This document shows, piece after piece, positions 17,065-26,509 of a DNA stretch of 64,000 nucleotides (positions are counted from its first letter, which is position 1; each line of letters opens with the position of its first letter). The stretch is from Vibrio qingdaonensis (GTDB lineage: Bacteria; Pseudomonadota; Gammaproteobacteria; Enterobacterales; Vibrionaceae), in assembly GCF_026191675.1 (NCBI RefSeq), contig NZ_JAKRRY010000003.1, positions 186,001 through 250,000 on the forward strand, in the 5' to 3' direction. Under the pieces are notes generated by a model. That model made no database searches, had not been told where the DNA came from, and saw only the letters and a program-made list of their open reading frames with translations. The position numbers and the translations under genes are program-made.

Positions 17065-18651
17065 ATGTCAAATCAATTTCAGCAAGAAGTGTCTAAACGT
17101 AGAACGTTTGCAATCATTTCTCACCCGGATGCGGGTAAAACCACGATTACCGAAAAAGTACTTTTGTTCGGAAACGCAATTCAAAAAGCGGGTACTGTAA
17201 AAGGTCGCGGCTCTAACCAGCACGCTAAGTCTGACTGGATGGAAATGGAAAAAGAACGTGGCATCTCGGTCACGACATCGGTGATGCAGTTTCCATATAA
17301 CGACTGCCTGGTTAACCTTCTAGATACCCCTGGACACGAAGATTTCTCGGAAGATACCTACCGTACATTAACCGCTGTCGATTCTTGCTTGATGGTGATT
17401 GATGCCGCTAAGGGTGTCGAAGACCGTACGCGTAAATTGATGGAAGTGACGCGTCTACGTGACACTCCTATCGTGACCTTTATGAACAAACTTGACCGTG
17501 ATGTTCGTGATCCAATGGAAGTGTTAGATGAAGTGGAAAGCGAGCTTGGTATGGCTTGTGCGCCAATCTCATGGCCAATTGGTTGTGGTAAAGAATTTAA
17601 AGGCGTGTATCACATTCACCGTGACGAAACCATCTTATACGAATCTGGCCATGGTCATGAGATTCAAGAAGTTCGTATCATTAAGGGGCTTGATAACCCT
17701 GAACTTGACGTTGCAGTTGGTGAAGATCTAGCGGAAAGCGTGCGTGAAGAACTAGAGCTTGTTATTGGTGCGTGTCCTGAGTTTGATTTAGACCTATTCC
17801 TTGCCGGTGAATTAACGCCAGTTTACTTTGGTACAGCACTGGGTAACTTTGGTGTTGACCATATGCTAGATGGCCTAACTGAATGGGCTCCAGGGCCGCA
17901 AACTCGTCAAGCTAATGAGCGTGATGTGGAAGCAACGGAAGAGAAGTTTTCTGGCTTCGTCTTTAAGATCCAAGCCAACATGGATCCGAAACACCGCGAC
18001 CGTATCGCCTTCATGCGTATTGTGTCTGGTACTTACAATCAAGGTATGAAGATGAACCATGTTCGTACTGGCAAAAATGTGAGTATTTCGGATGCGGTAA
18101 CCTTTATGGCGGGTGATCGTTCTCGCGCAGAGAAAGCGTACGCTGGCGATATTATTGGCCTGCATAACCACGGTACGATTCAAATTGGTGATACCTTTAC
18201 ACAAGGTGAGAATTTGAAGTTCTCTGGTATTCCAAACTTTGCACCAGAATTATTCCGTCGTATTCGTCTACGCGATCCTCTAAAGCAAAAACAGTTGCTG
18301 AAAGGTTTAGTTCAGCTTTCTGAAGAAGGCGCGGTACAAGTTTTCCGTCCACTGCAAAACAACGATTTGATCGTTGGTGCGGTAGGTGTGCTCCAGTTTG
18401 ATGTTGTTGTTGCACGCTTGAAGGCTGAGTACAACGTAGAAGCCATCTATGAGAGTGTCAACGTGGCAACGGCACGTTGGGTTGAGTGTGATGATGCGAA
18501 GAAACTGGAAGAGTTTAAGCGTAAGAGTCAGCAAAACTTGGCATTGGATGGCGGTGATAACCTCAGTTATGTCGCCCCAACGATGGTCAATCTAAACTTA
18601 GCGCAAGAGCGCTTCCCTGATGTGACGTTCCGCGCGACACGTGAACACTAA
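17065..18651 (+). CDS. prfC: Peptide chain release factor 3
   Basis: RF3 is the GTPase that recycles RF1/RF2 from the ribosome after termination. The 528 residues match the family length. G1 is [16 protein letters not shown], the switch region holds [14 protein letters not shown]3 is [12 protein letters not shown] (which distinguishes RF3 from EF-G), and G4 is MNKLDRD. The C-terminal part has [30 protein letters not shown] strong bidirectional terminator follows. Confidence 0.97.
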   Translation: MSNQFQQEVSKRRTFAIISHPDAGKTTITEKVLLFGNAIQKAGTVKGRGSNQHAKSDWMEMEKERGISVTTSVMQFPYNDCLVNLLDTPGHEDFSEDTYRTLTAVDSCLMVIDAAKGVEDRTRKLMEVTRLRDTPIVTFMNKLDRDVRDPMEVLDEVESELGMACAPISWPIGCGKEFKGVYHIHRDETILYESGHGHEIQEVRIIKGLDNPELDVAVGEDLAESVREELELVIGACPEFDLDLFLAGELTPVYFGTALGNFGVDHMLDGLTEWAPGPQTRQANERDVEATEEKFSGFVFKIQANMDPKHRDRIAFMRIVSGTYNQGMKMNHVRTGKNVSISDAVTFMAGDRSRAEKAYAGDIIGLHNHGTIQIGDTFTQGENLKFSGIPNFAPELFRRIRLRDPLKQKQLLKGLVQLSEEGAVQVFRPLQNNDLIVGAVGVLQFDVVVARLKAEYNVEAIYESVNVATARWVECDDAKKLEEFKRKSQQNLALDGGDNLSYVAPTMVNLNLAQERFPDVTFRATREH

Positions 18652-18661
18652 ACATCTAGTT

Positions 18662-18691
18662 AAAAAAAACCGCTCATTGAGCGGTTTTTTT
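18662..18691. terminator. Bidirectional terminator between prfC and the nucleoside ABC operon
   Basis: AAAAAACCGCTCA and TGAGCGGTTTTTT form a long A/T-flanked hairpin between two convergent genes. Confidence 0.9.
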
Positions 18692-18749
18692 ATGCCTGTT
18701 TTTTTATGCTTATAAGCTAGCGCGCTCTTACTCGCGCGCTTTTGTCATC

Positions 18750-19715
18750 TTATTCGCGTTCTTTGGTATAAGGCACGCCAATTGCTTTTGGTGCGACGGC
18801 CTTGCCAATGAACCCTGCTAACAGGAACACGGTGAGTATGTAAGGTATTGCTTCGATGGCTTGAACCGGAATAGGGAAGTCACCGATTTTGACGCCCTGC
18901 ATGCGAATGGCTAATGCGTCTAAGAAACCAAATAACAAACAAGCCCCCATTGCTGTAAACGGACGCCATTTACCAAAAATGAGCGCTGCCAATGCCATGT
19001 ACCCTTTTCCGGCACTCATGTTTGGAATGAACTGAGCCGTTTGAGCAACCGAGAGATACACTCCCCCAATACCCACCAGAACGCCACAAATTGCGACGGC
19101 GGCATAGCGTGTACGCACCACGGAAATACCTGCAGTATCGACAGCTGAGGGGGATTCACCGACCGCGCGTAGACGAAGCCCAAAGCGCGTCCTAAACAGA
19201 AGGTACCAACAAGCAGGAACGATAAAGACCACCATGTAGACTAAGATCGAATGGCCACTAATCAATTCCGAATAAAGGTGACCCAATACAGGAATATCCG
19301 CGACGGCATCGGCACCTGGAAAGGTAATGGGGGCAAAACGAGCATCACCAGATAGTGCTGGTGTTTGACCGCCTTGCTGGAACCAGTGACGCCCCAAAGT
19401 AATGGTTAACCCTGCAGCGAGAATGTTGATCGCCATGCCACTGACCACTTGATCGCCGCGATGGGTAATACACGCAAAGCCGTGAAGAAGGGCTAACAAA
19501 ACCGATACGCCGATCCCAGCGAATAGCCCAAGCCAAGCAGAACCTGTGACATGAGCGGTGGCCGCTCCCGCGAACGCAGCTGCCAGTAGTTTACCTTCTA
19601 AAGCAATGTTGACGATCCCTGAACGTTCACAGAACATTCCGGCCAGTGATGCAAGGATCAGCGGTGTTGCCACGCGTAATGTGGCGTCTAGCATGAGAAT
19701 AATCGTTTCAAACAT
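18750..19715 (-). CDS. Nucleoside ABC transporter permease (NupQ/YufQ type)
   Basis: This 321-residue permease of the BPD_transp_2 family (MglC/RbsC fold) has about eight to ten membrane segments. It has the family signature LALEGKLLAAAFAGA near the N terminus and AVGESPSAVDTAGISVVRTRYAAVAICGVLVGIGGVYL in the coupling region. It is the last gene of a four-gene minus-strand operon (binding protein, ATPase, two permeases) of the BMP/nucleoside class. B. subtilis NupNOPQ imports purine and pyrimidine nucleosides. It starts 2 bases after the stop of the upstream permease. The adjacent nupC and deo genes support a nucleoside substrate. Confidence 0.85.
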   Translation of the reverse strand: MFETIILMLDATLRVATPLILASLAGMFCERSGIVNIALEGKLLAAAFAGAATAHVTGSAWLGLFAGIGVSVLLALLHGFACITHRGDQVVSGMAINILAAGLTITLGRHWFQQGGQTPALSGDARFAPITFPGADAVADIPVLGHLYSELISGHSILVYMVVFIVPACWYLLFRTRFGLRLRAVGESPSAVDTAGISVVRTRYAAVAICGVLVGIGGVYLSVAQTAQFIPNMSAGKGYMALAALIFGKWRPFTAMGACLLFGFLDALAIRMQGVKIGDFPIPVQAIEAIPYILTVFLLAGFIGKAVAPKAIGVPYTKERE

Positions 19716-19717
19716 AA

Positions 19718-20842
19718 TTAAGCGACTCCCTTCTCAGCGTCAATATTGGGTTTAGAAAAGAGTTTGAGGTAGGTCCTTTCCAGTGAGGGTCTAAACATGT
19801 GCTCGAGCGCACCAGAGAATAAAATCACTAAGCCTTGCAGCACCACGACGATGTTACGGTCCACGCCATATTCAAAACTCAGCTCAGCACCACCTTGATA
19901 GAGAAAGCCAAAGAGCAAGCTGGCCAGTAAAACACCAATAGGATGATTTCTTCCCATAAGCGCAACGGCAATGCCAGTAAAGCCAAAGCCTTCGACAAAG
20001 TTAAGTTTTATTTGGTGCAGTTCGCCTTGTAGTACGTTAAGGCCAAAAAATCCGGCAAGCATACCAGAGATCAGCATGGTAATAATGATAGTCTTGCTGT
20101 ACTTAATACCAGCATAGCCTGCTGCTGAAGGGTTAGCGCCGACTGAGCGAACTTCATAGCCCCAGCGAGAGTGCCACATAAATAGCCACACAAAGACGCA
20201 ACAAAGTAGGGCAAAAATAAAGCTCAAATTCATTGGGCTCGGTGCCATTTCGATTCCGAACACCGCCAATATCTCATGCATTTTGGGAAGCCAGCTGCTC
20301 ACCGCAAATACCCGGCTCTCTGTTGCCATGGTATTGTCTGGCTTGAGCACCTCTACCAATAAATACGCCATGAATGAGGCCGCGATAAAGTTAAACATGA
20401 TAGTTGTGATAACAATGTGTGAGCCGCGTTTCGCTTGTAAATAGGCAGGAATAAACGCCCAAGCTGCACCAAACAGACCGCCCGCTAAAATGGCCACAGG
20501 GAAGGTAATATACCAAGGCGCGTATTCACCCAACGTTAAGCACACCAGCCCCACACCGAGCCCGCCAATATAGGCTTGTCCTTCCCCCCCAATATTAAAA
20601 AGCCCGGCGTGGAAGGCAACGGCGACCGCAAGCCCTGTGAAAATAAAGCCCGTCGCGTAGTACATGGTGTAGCCAAACCCTTCGGCATAACCAAATGCGC
20701 CAGTCCACATGACTTTTGCCGCATCAATTGGGCTGATGTCGATATAGATAAATAACAGCGCAGACACGAGAAACGCGACCATGACATTGATGGCGGGCAA
20801 TAGTGCCATGGTTACCCAAGCGGGTACTTTGGCTTGGCTCAT
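19718..20842 (-). CDS. Nucleoside ABC transporter permease (NupP/YufP type)
   Basis: The 374-residue membrane protein of the BPD_transp_2 family is longer at the N terminus than its partner. Diagnostic segments are FHAGLFNIGGEGQAYIGGLG and RSVGANPSAAGYAGIKYSKT. Its start codon overlaps the ATPase stop by four bases (ATGA), indicating translational coupling. With the 18750-19715 permease it should form the heterodimeric membrane channel. Confidence 0.86.
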   Translation of the reverse strand: MSQAKVPAWVTMALLPAINVMVAFLVSALLFIYIDISPIDAAKVMWTGAFGYAEGFGYTMYYATGFIFTGLAVAVAFHAGLFNIGGEGQAYIGGLGVGLVCLTLGEYAPWYITFPVAILAGGLFGAAWAFIPAYLQAKRGSHIVITTIMFNFIAASFMAYLLVEVLKPDNTMATESRVFAVSSWLPKMHEILAVFGIEMAPSPMNLSFIFALLCCVFVWLFMWHSRWGYEVRSVGANPSAAGYAGIKYSKTIIITMLISGMLAGFFGLNVLQGELHQIKLNFVEGFGFTGIAVALMGRNHPIGVLLASLLFGFLYQGGAELSFEYGVDRNIVVVLQGLVILFSGALEHMFRPSLERTYLKLFSKPNIDAEKGVA

Positions 20843-22425
20843 GACGTCTCTCCTTGTTGTCCTTGGCCGGAAGCCACTGCTTTTTGCTGTAAGTGTTCCG
20901 GCATAATATTGGCCATCATTAACCCTAGTGTTTGTTCATCGGCATCATCAATGGAGACTTCGCCGACAATCGCGCCATCAAAGACCACCAAAATTCGATC
21001 GGCGAGGCTAAGGATTTCATCCAGTTCAACCGAGACTAAAAGTACGGCTTTATCTTCATCTCGAGCCGCGATAATTTGCTGGTGGATGTATTCGATTGCG
21101 CCAATATCGACCCCACGTGTAGGCTGCCCAACGAGCAGAACATCTGGATTTTGTTCCATCTCACGAGCAATCACGAGTTTTTGTTGGTTACCACCAGAGA
21201 AGTTGGCGGTTTTCAGTGTCGTGTCGTTTGGGCGAACGTCCCATTTGTCCATACTGGTTTGACAGTGTGCTTTAATCGCTTGCTTATCCTGCAGCAATCC
21301 TTTGTTGTATTGGGGAAGGTGGTGATAGCCGAGGATATAAGCCTCTTGGGCTTCAAATTTGTTGATGAGCCCTTGCTTGTGACGATCTTCAGGAATATGC
21401 CCGACGCCAATCGCCCGTACTTCCTGAGGGTTGAGTGGGTTCAGCTTATCAATGGTGCTGTTGTTAATGTGTATGGACCCCGAATGAGGTTGCAAAATAC
21501 CAGATAAGAGAGCAAGAATTTCAGACTGACCATTTCCAGACACCCCAGCAATACCGACTACTTCACCTTGCCTAACGCCAAAGCTGACGCGTTTCACCCG
21601 CTCTACACCGGCGTCATCAAAATATTGCAGGTTATCGACAGTAATCAGCTGTTTTTTCGGGTTTGAGGAGTGTTTGTCGACTTTGAGGCGAACTTTACGA
21701 CCGACCATAAATTCGGCTAATTGTTCTTTATTGGTATTTGCCGTGGTGACGTGCTCCACCATCGTACCTTGTCGCATCACTGAGATGTTATCGGTAATTG
21801 CGAGCACTTCACGCAGTTTATGCGTGATGATCATGATGGTTGTACCTTGTGCTCTCAGTTTGTCTAGAATGCGAAATAGATGATCCGCTTCTTGCGGCGT
21901 TAATACCCCAGTGGGTTCATCAAGGATGAGTATTTTAGCGCCACGATATAGGGCTTTGAGAATTTCGACTCGTTGCTGAAGACCGACAGGCAATTCGCCA
22001 ACGATAGCATCAATTGGGACATCAAGACCGTAGTCTTTCGCCAGTGCTTTGAGTTTTTTACGGGCCTTTCCTAGGCTTTCTTCTAGCTTCCAACCATCTT
22101 CTGCGCCGAGCACAATATTCTCGAGAACAGAGAAGGTCTCGACCAACATAAAGTGTTGATGCACCATACCAATCCCTGATTGGATCGCTTCTTGTGAATT
22201 GGCGGGCTTATATGGCTGGCCATTAACCCACATCGCACCTTCATCGGCATGATAAAAGCCGTAAATAATGCTCATTAACGTCGATTTGCCGGCGCCGTTT
22301 TCACCGATAATACCGTGAATAGTGCCCTTGGGAACTCGAAGATCAATGTCACGATTGGCATGAACGGCGCCAAAACGTTTATTGATGTCTTTGAGTTCTA
22401 TGGCAATAGGTTGTCCTTGTGTCAC
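20839..22425 (-). CDS. Nucleoside ABC transporter ATP-binding protein (NupO/YufO type)
   Basis: The 528-residue double nucleotide-binding-domain ATPase resembles MglA and RbsA. The N-terminal domain has a full Walker A (GENGAGKST), signature LPVGLQQRVEI and Walker B LILDEPTGVLT. The C-terminal domain has a degenerate Walker A (GVSGNGQSE) and signature FSGGNQQKLVIA, as usual for this class. The start is GTG 22425 behind AAGGCAG. The 267-base gap before it on the minus strand holds hairpins and a 19-base tandem repeat, which may lower its expression below that of the binding protein. Confidence 0.9.
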   Translation of the reverse strand: MTQGQPIAIELKDINKRFGAVHANRDIDLRVPKGTIHGIIGENGAGKSTLMSIIYGFYHADEGAMWVNGQPYKPANSQEAIQSGIGMVHQHFMLVETFSVLENIVLGAEDGWKLEESLGKARKKLKALAKDYGLDVPIDAIVGELPVGLQQRVEILKALYRGAKILILDEPTGVLTPQEADHLFRILDKLRAQGTTIMIITHKLREVLAITDNISVMRQGTMVEHVTTANTNKEQLAEFMVGRKVRLKVDKHSSNPKKQLITVDNLQYFDDAGVERVKRVSFGVRQGEVVGIAGVSGNGQSEILALLSGILQPHSGSIHINNSTIDKLNPLNPQEVRAIGVGHIPEDRHKQGLINKFEAQEAYILGYHHLPQYNKGLLQDKQAIKAHCQTSMDKWDVRPNDTTLKTANFSGGNQQKLVIAREMEQNPDVLLVGQPTRGVDIGAIEYIHQQIIAARDEDKAVLLVSVELDEILSLADRILVVFDGAIVGEVSIDDADEQTLGLMMANIMPEHLQQKAVASGQGQQGETS

Positions 22426-22511
22426 GAGATACTGCCTTATATTGAATTAGCGATGTGAATTGCTCGCTAATGATTCCCTGCTAATTACTTAAATGTCGTT
22501 TTTATTTTATT

Positions 22512-22568
22512 GGTTGCTTCTAAGTTTATAGGTTGCTTCTAAGTTTATAGATTACTTCTAAGTTTATA
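22512..22568. repeat. Three tandem copies of a 19-base unit
   Basis: GGTTGCTTCTAAGTTTATA occurs at 22512-22530 and 22531-22549, and with two changes (GATTAC...) at 22550-22568. The array lies in the transcribed gap between the binding-protein and ATPase genes. It is probably a replication-slippage array. Confidence 0.85.
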
Positions 22569-22612
22569 GATTGTCGTTATTGAAGATGATCATGGGGTGT
22601 TGGGTGTGTGAT

Positions 22613-22667
22613 ACGCCACTGTGTTTTAGGCAGTGGCGTAGAGCTTGAGCTAGGCTGAAAGCCTAGC
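22613..22667 (-). promoter_or_regulatory. Two intercistronic hairpins after the nucleoside-binding protein gene
   Basis: ACGCCACTG/CAGTGGCGT (22613-22639) and GCTAGGCT/AGCCTAGC (22649-22667) are adjacent perfect stems just beyond the binding-protein stop. Hairpins here commonly protect the upstream message from 3' decay or partly terminate transcription. Neither is followed by a clear T run. Confidence 0.55.
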
Positions 22668-22692
22668 CGTAAATGCAGCTTGTTGGCGGTAC

Positions 22693-23688
22693 TTAGTAAT
22701 TACAGGTATTGTCTGACATGTAGTCGTGGACTTTGATATCACCGGCAATAATTTGCGCTTGTAGCTCATCGAGATACGCTTTCATTTCCGCAGTAATGAG
22801 ATCTTTGTTGTTATCATCGTATGCCCATTCAACCGCCCCGTCTTTAAGACCGAGTACCTTGATGCCCGCTTCCCATGATCCTTTCTCAGCTTCATCCCAT
22901 GAGTTATAGGCGGCAACGCCCACCTTTTTCACCATCGACGTTAACATGGTGCCAGGTTGTAAGTGGTTTTGGTTTGAGTCCACACCGATAGCAAATTTAC
23001 CGCCATCTTTTGCCGCCTGATACACCCCCATCCCAGTTCCGCCTGCAGCGGCGTAGATAACATCAACCCCTTTAGAGAACTGAGATTTAGCAAGCTCGGA
23101 GCCTTTAGCTGGATCAGCAAACGCAGCCGGTGTTGAACCTGTCATATTCTGGAAAGTTTCGATTTTAGGGTTAGCGTATTGTGCGCCTTGGCGATAACCA
23201 CATTCAAACTTACGAATCAGTGGAATGTCCATTCCGCCTACAAAACCAACTTTGGCCGTTTTAGAGGCCTTAGCAGCCAGTGCACCCACGAGGAAAGAAC
23301 CCTCATGCTCTTTGAACACGATAGATTGAACGTTTGGCTTGTCGACGACCATATCGATGATAGTAAACTGAATGTCAGGAAACTCTGTTGCGACTTTCTC
23401 TACAGCAGAAGCCATATTAAAACCTACTGCAACGATGGGAGTGAACCCGCGGCTGGCAAGACGGCGTAGACCTTGTTCGCGTTGTGCTTCATTTTGAGGT
23501 TCGAATTCACGTACTTTAATGCCTTTGTCGGCATTGAAAGGTTTAACACCATTTTGAAAAACGGCTTCATTAAACGATTTGTCGAATTTACCTGCTGTAT
23601 CATAAACAACGGCTGGTTTTGCTGCGAATACGCTGAAAGACGAGACCGCCACTGCAAGTGCGGAGAGTTTTAGAATAGTTTTTTTCAC
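22693..23688 (-). CDS. BMP-family nucleoside-binding protein (ABC transporter)
   Basis: This periplasmic binding protein of the Bmp/PnrA/Med family has 331 residues. An upstream in-frame ATG at 23802 would add 38 residues without a signal. GTG 23688, behind AAGGGA, gives a clear Sec signal (KKTILKLSALAVAVSSFSVFAA). The mature protein starts KPAVVYDTAGKFDKSFNEAV, the canonical BMP opening with the D-x-x-F-N motif, and contains DVIYAAAGGTGMGVYQAA. It is likely to capture purine nucleosides for the three downstream transporter genes. The absence of a lipobox fits a soluble periplasmic protein. Confidence 0.88.
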   Translation of the reverse strand: MKKTILKLSALAVAVSSFSVFAAKPAVVYDTAGKFDKSFNEAVFQNGVKPFNADKGIKVREFEPQNEAQREQGLRRLASRGFTPIVAVGFNMASAVEKVATEFPDIQFTIIDMVVDKPNVQSIVFKEHEGSFLVGALAAKASKTAKVGFVGGMDIPLIRKFECGYRQGAQYANPKIETFQNMTGSTPAAFADPAKGSELAKSQFSKGVDVIYAAAGGTGMGVYQAAKDGGKFAIGVDSNQNHLQPGTMLTSMVKKVGVAAYNSWDEAEKGSWEAGIKVLGLKDGAVEWAYDDNNKDLITAEMKAYLDELQAQIIAGDIKVHDYMSDNTCNY

Positions 23689-24040
23689 GTTCAGTTCCCT
23701 TGTGGTGTCAGATAATGGGGGTACCATTGATGAATCAATAGACCCGGCTAACGCTGTGGTTAGAGGCTGGAAATTAAACGTTTGTAAATAACGCAGCCTC
23801 ATGCTTTGTTTAATTTACAAACAGTACGAAACATTTTATCGTTTGCTTGATTGAAAAAAAACCGCTTCTATCACAGCAATGAGTGTTGAATCACAACTTA
23901 GTGATAAAACTCTAACTATTGGCTATCCTTTGCGTAACAAGGGGTCTGGTAGATTAACTTGCAATCGATTACATTTGCTCGTTGGTATGTTTATCGCTTT
24001 TTTACTGTGTGTTTATTCCGTTATAGAGAGAGTTTTATTT
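23689..24040. promoter_or_regulatory. Divergent promoter region with a 33-base-spaced inverted operator pair
   Basis: GTTTGTAAAT (23780-23789) and ATTTACAAAC (23813-23822) are perfect inverted arms with centres 33 bases apart, about three helical turns. The left arm sits in TTAAACGTTTG, an AAACGTTT core typical of LacI-family sites (PurR/CytR type). It lies about 90-135 bases upstream of the binding-protein start. No gene with a convincing start lies before 24041. Confidence 0.5.
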
Positions 24041-24163
24041 ATGTGTAAATGGCTGCGTGTTTGGTTAAAAAAATACGATGACTGGTGCCAGTCTATGGGG
24101 CTTATACCGGAAAACAAACGTCGCTGCACACCGTATAGAAAAGATCCCGCGAACGATGATTGA
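24041..24163 (+). CDS. DUF5363 small protein
   Basis: This 40-residue protein carries the DUF5363 pattern as I remember it: WL+xWLKKYDDWCQSMGL, then an ExKRxCxPYRxDP segment. A longer frame opens at 23879, but its first part looks random, and the conserved region begins at the ATG at 24041, 8 bases after GAGAGAG. Its stop (24161-24163) overlaps the TatD-family start at 24156 by 8 bases, so the two are probably translationally coupled. Function is unknown. Confidence 0.65.
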   Translation: MCKWLRVWLKKYDDWCQSMGLIPENKRRCTPYRKDPANDD

Positions 24164-24953
24164 TACTCACTGTCACTTAGACCTCATCGCGGCGAAAACC
24201 GATCTTGCTGATGTACTAGAGGGCGCGAGAGCCGCAGGGGTAGAGGGCATAATCGTCCCAGGAATCAATGAAGAAAACTGGACTGACATCGCGCAGCTAG
24301 CACAGCAACATTCCGATATTTACTATGCCCTTGGCTTCCATCCTTTATTTTTATCAGGCGTGTCTTCTGCCAGTATTGAACGATTAAAACAGGTGTTCGT
24401 CCAAGCGCGAGGCTTGCCTAATAAATGTGTTGCAATCGGCGAGTGCGGATTAGATTTTTATCATTTAGGTCAAGACTGTGATGTTGAACTCGTGAAACAG
24501 CAGCAAAAGCAGATCTTACGTGAGCATATATTACTGGCGAATAAAGCCAAGCTCCCAGTTATTTTGCATTGTCGAAAAGCGCACCAAGACATGATGGCGT
24601 TACTAAGAAAAACGGCTCCCATATATGGTGGAGTGATCCATGGTTTTAGTGGCAGCTACCAGCAAGCGATGGAATATATAAAATTAGGCATCTATATAGG
24701 GGTTGGTGGCGTCATTTCTTATGAACGCGCTAAGAAGACTCGTGACACCATCTCGAAGCTTCCACTTGAATACTTATTAATCGAAACTGACGCACCTGAT
24801 ATGCCATTAAGTGGTTATCAGGGCGCTATCAATAAGCCGGAAATGCTGAAGTTGACCCTATCAACTCTTATCATGCTGCGAAGTGAAAGTGCGCAAACGG
24901 TTACGTCACAACTCCAAAATAATAGCAAATCGCTGTTTTTTATTTGTGACTAA
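24156..24953 (+). CDS. TatD-family metal-dependent hydrolase
   Basis: The 265-residue TIM-barrel hydrolase has the expected metal ligands: MIDTHCHLD (HxH), GECGLDFYH (Glu), VILHCRKAH (His), GVIHGFSGS (His) and ETDAPDMPL (Asp). TatD proteins are Mg2+-dependent DNases or phosphoesterases; this paralogue is nearer YjjV/YcfH-type members than TatD proper, but exact substrate is unknown. The start at 24156 matches the family N terminus; the frame's earlier ATG at 24078 overlaps the DUF5363 gene. In E. coli yjjV lies beside the deo operon, and the same neighbourhood is seen here. Confidence 0.87.
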   Translation: MIDTHCHLDLIAAKTDLADVLEGARAAGVEGIIVPGINEENWTDIAQLAQQHSDIYYALGFHPLFLSGVSSASIERLKQVFVQARGLPNKCVAIGECGLDFYHLGQDCDVELVKQQQKQILREHILLANKAKLPVILHCRKAHQDMMALLRKTAPIYGGVIHGFSGSYQQAMEYIKLGIYIGVGGVISYERAKKTRDTISKLPLEYLLIETDAPDMPLSGYQGAINKPEMLKLTLSTLIMLRSESAQTVTSQLQNNSKSLFFICD

Positions 24954-24997
24954 AGTTACCTGTAATTGTTAAATTAAGTTTTGTTACAGAGTTGACT

Positions 24998-25013
24998 TGT
25001 GATCTGTGTCGCA
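24998..25013. promoter_or_regulatory. Probable CRP site upstream of nupC
   Basis: TGTGA TCTGTG TCGCA matches the CRP consensus TGTGA-N6-TCACA at nine of ten positions. A TATAAT box stands at 25086-25091 with no good -35, so activation from about -92 is plausible. CRP control of nucleoside uptake is established in E. coli. Confidence 0.6.
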
Positions 25014-25158
25014 AAATGACATGTACGTCTTATGTGTTGAGGACGAAAGTGTGAAGGGGGTACTACTTTCTTTTCTGAGGGTTTGTATAATCGCCCCCGC
25101 TTTTGAGCTTCAATTTTTATTACACGCCAAATAATTAAATATAAGGAAGTCATAAACC

Positions 25159-26424
25159 ATGAGCCTGTTTATGAGCCTGGTTGGAATGGTAGTACTGATC
25201 GGTATCGCAGTATTATTATCAGATAACCGCAAAGCTATTAATATCAGAACGGTGGGTGGCGCTTTTGCTATCCAATTTTTACTCGGTGCATTCGTTCTTT
25301 ACGTTCCATGGGGACAAGAAGTACTTCGCGGTGTATCAGACGCTATCTCTAACGTCATCAATTACGGTAATGATGGTTCTTCATTCCTATTCGGTGGTCT
25401 TGTGTCAGGCAAGATGTTTGAGGTCTTCGGTGGCGGTGGCTTCATCTTCGCATTCCGTGTATTACCAACACTTATCTTCTTCTCTGCGTTAGTTTCTGTA
25501 TTGTATTACCTAGGTATTATGCAATGGGTAATCAAGATTCTTGGTGGTGGCTTACAAAAAGCACTAGGCACATCTCGTGCGGAATCGATGTCTGCAGCAG
25601 CAAACATTTTCGTTGGTCAAACTGAAGCCCCTCTTGTTGTTCGTCCTTTTGTACCAAAGATGACTCAATCAGAACTATTCGCAGTAATGTGTGGTGGTCT
25701 AGCGTCTATCGCTGGTGGTGTTCTTGCGGGTTACGCTTCTATGGGCGTGCCAATTGAGTACTTGGTAGCAGCGTCATTCATGGCAGCACCTGGTGGTCTA
25801 TTGTTTGCTAAAATCATGAAACCTGAAACTGACGAGCCAATCGATCAGCTTCATGACATGGAAGCAGAAGGCGATGACAAACCAGCTAACGTTATCGATG
25901 CAGCAGCAGGCGGCGCGTCAGCGGGTCTTCAGCTAGCACTTAACGTTGGTGCAATGCTAATCGCATTCATCGGCCTTATCGCACTTGTGAACGGTATGCT
26001 TGGTGGCGTTGGTGGTTGGTTCGGTATGCCTGAACTGCGCCTTGAATTGCTACTTGGTTGGGTATTTGCTCCTCTTGCATTCCTTATTGGTGTGCCATGG
26101 GAAGAAGCGGTTGTTGCTGGTGAGTTCATCGGTATGAAAACCGTTGCTAACGAATTTGTAGCGTTTGCAAACTTTGCACCTTACCTAACTGAAGCTGCGC
26201 CTGTCGTTCTTTCTGACAAGACCAAAGCAATCATCTCATTTGCACTTTGTGGTTTCGCGAACCTTTCTTCTATCGCGATTCTACTAGGTGGTCTAGGCAG
26301 CTTGGCGCCTAAGCGTCGCGGTGATATCGCTCGCATGGGTGTGAAAGCGGTTATCGCTGGTACGCTATCTAACTTGATGGCAGCAACGATTGCTGGCTTC
26401 TGTCTTAGCCTTGCGGCAATGTAA
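25159..26424 (+). CDS. nupC: Concentrative nucleoside transporter (NupC/CNT family)
   Basis: The 421-residue membrane protein has the CNT architecture: N-terminal helices, a nucleoside-recognition gate region ([37 protein letters not shown], containing the conserved QTEAP) and a C-terminal segment with [16 protein letters not shown] and [17 protein letters not shown]. It resembles the Na+-coupled Vibrio CNT (the structurally solved vcCNT is from V. cholerae), which couples uptake of nucleosides to sodium entry. It lies directly before deoCABD, after a terminator. Codon use is strongly biased, suggesting high expression. Confidence 0.94.
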   Translation: MSLFMSLVGMVVLIGIAVLLSDNRKAINIRTVGGAFAIQFLLGAFVLYVPWGQEVLRGVSDAISNVINYGNDGSSFLFGGLVSGKMFEVFGGGGFIFAFRVLPTLIFFSALVSVLYYLGIMQWVIKILGGGLQKALGTSRAESMSAAANIFVGQTEAPLVVRPFVPKMTQSELFAVMCGGLASIAGGVLAGYASMGVPIEYLVAASFMAAPGGLLFAKIMKPETDEPIDQLHDMEAEGDDKPANVIDAAAGGASAGLQLALNVGAMLIAFIGLIALVNGMLGGVGGWFGMPELRLELLLGWVFAPLAFLIGVPWEEAVVAGEFIGMKTVANEFVAFANFAPYLTEAAPVVLSDKTKAIISFALCGFANLSSIAILLGGLGSLAPKRRGDIARMGVKAVIAGTLSNLMAATIAGFCLSLAAM

Positions 26425-26468
26425 CTGTTAGCCGAAGGTTATTTAGTATATAGACGCCACAATAAATC

Positions 26469-26509
26469 GCCCCGTAGCAAGAGATTGCTGCGGGGCTTTT
26501 TTGTTTTTT
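26469..26509 (+). terminator. Terminator after nupC
   Basis: GCCCCGTAGCAA and TTGCTGCGGGGC pair around GAGA, followed by TTTTTTGTTTTTT. Confidence 0.93.

Noticed and set aside
23879..24040. N-terminal extension of the DUF5363 frame
   Set aside because: The 54 extra residues show no conservation I recognise and no ribosome site; the domain begins at 24041.
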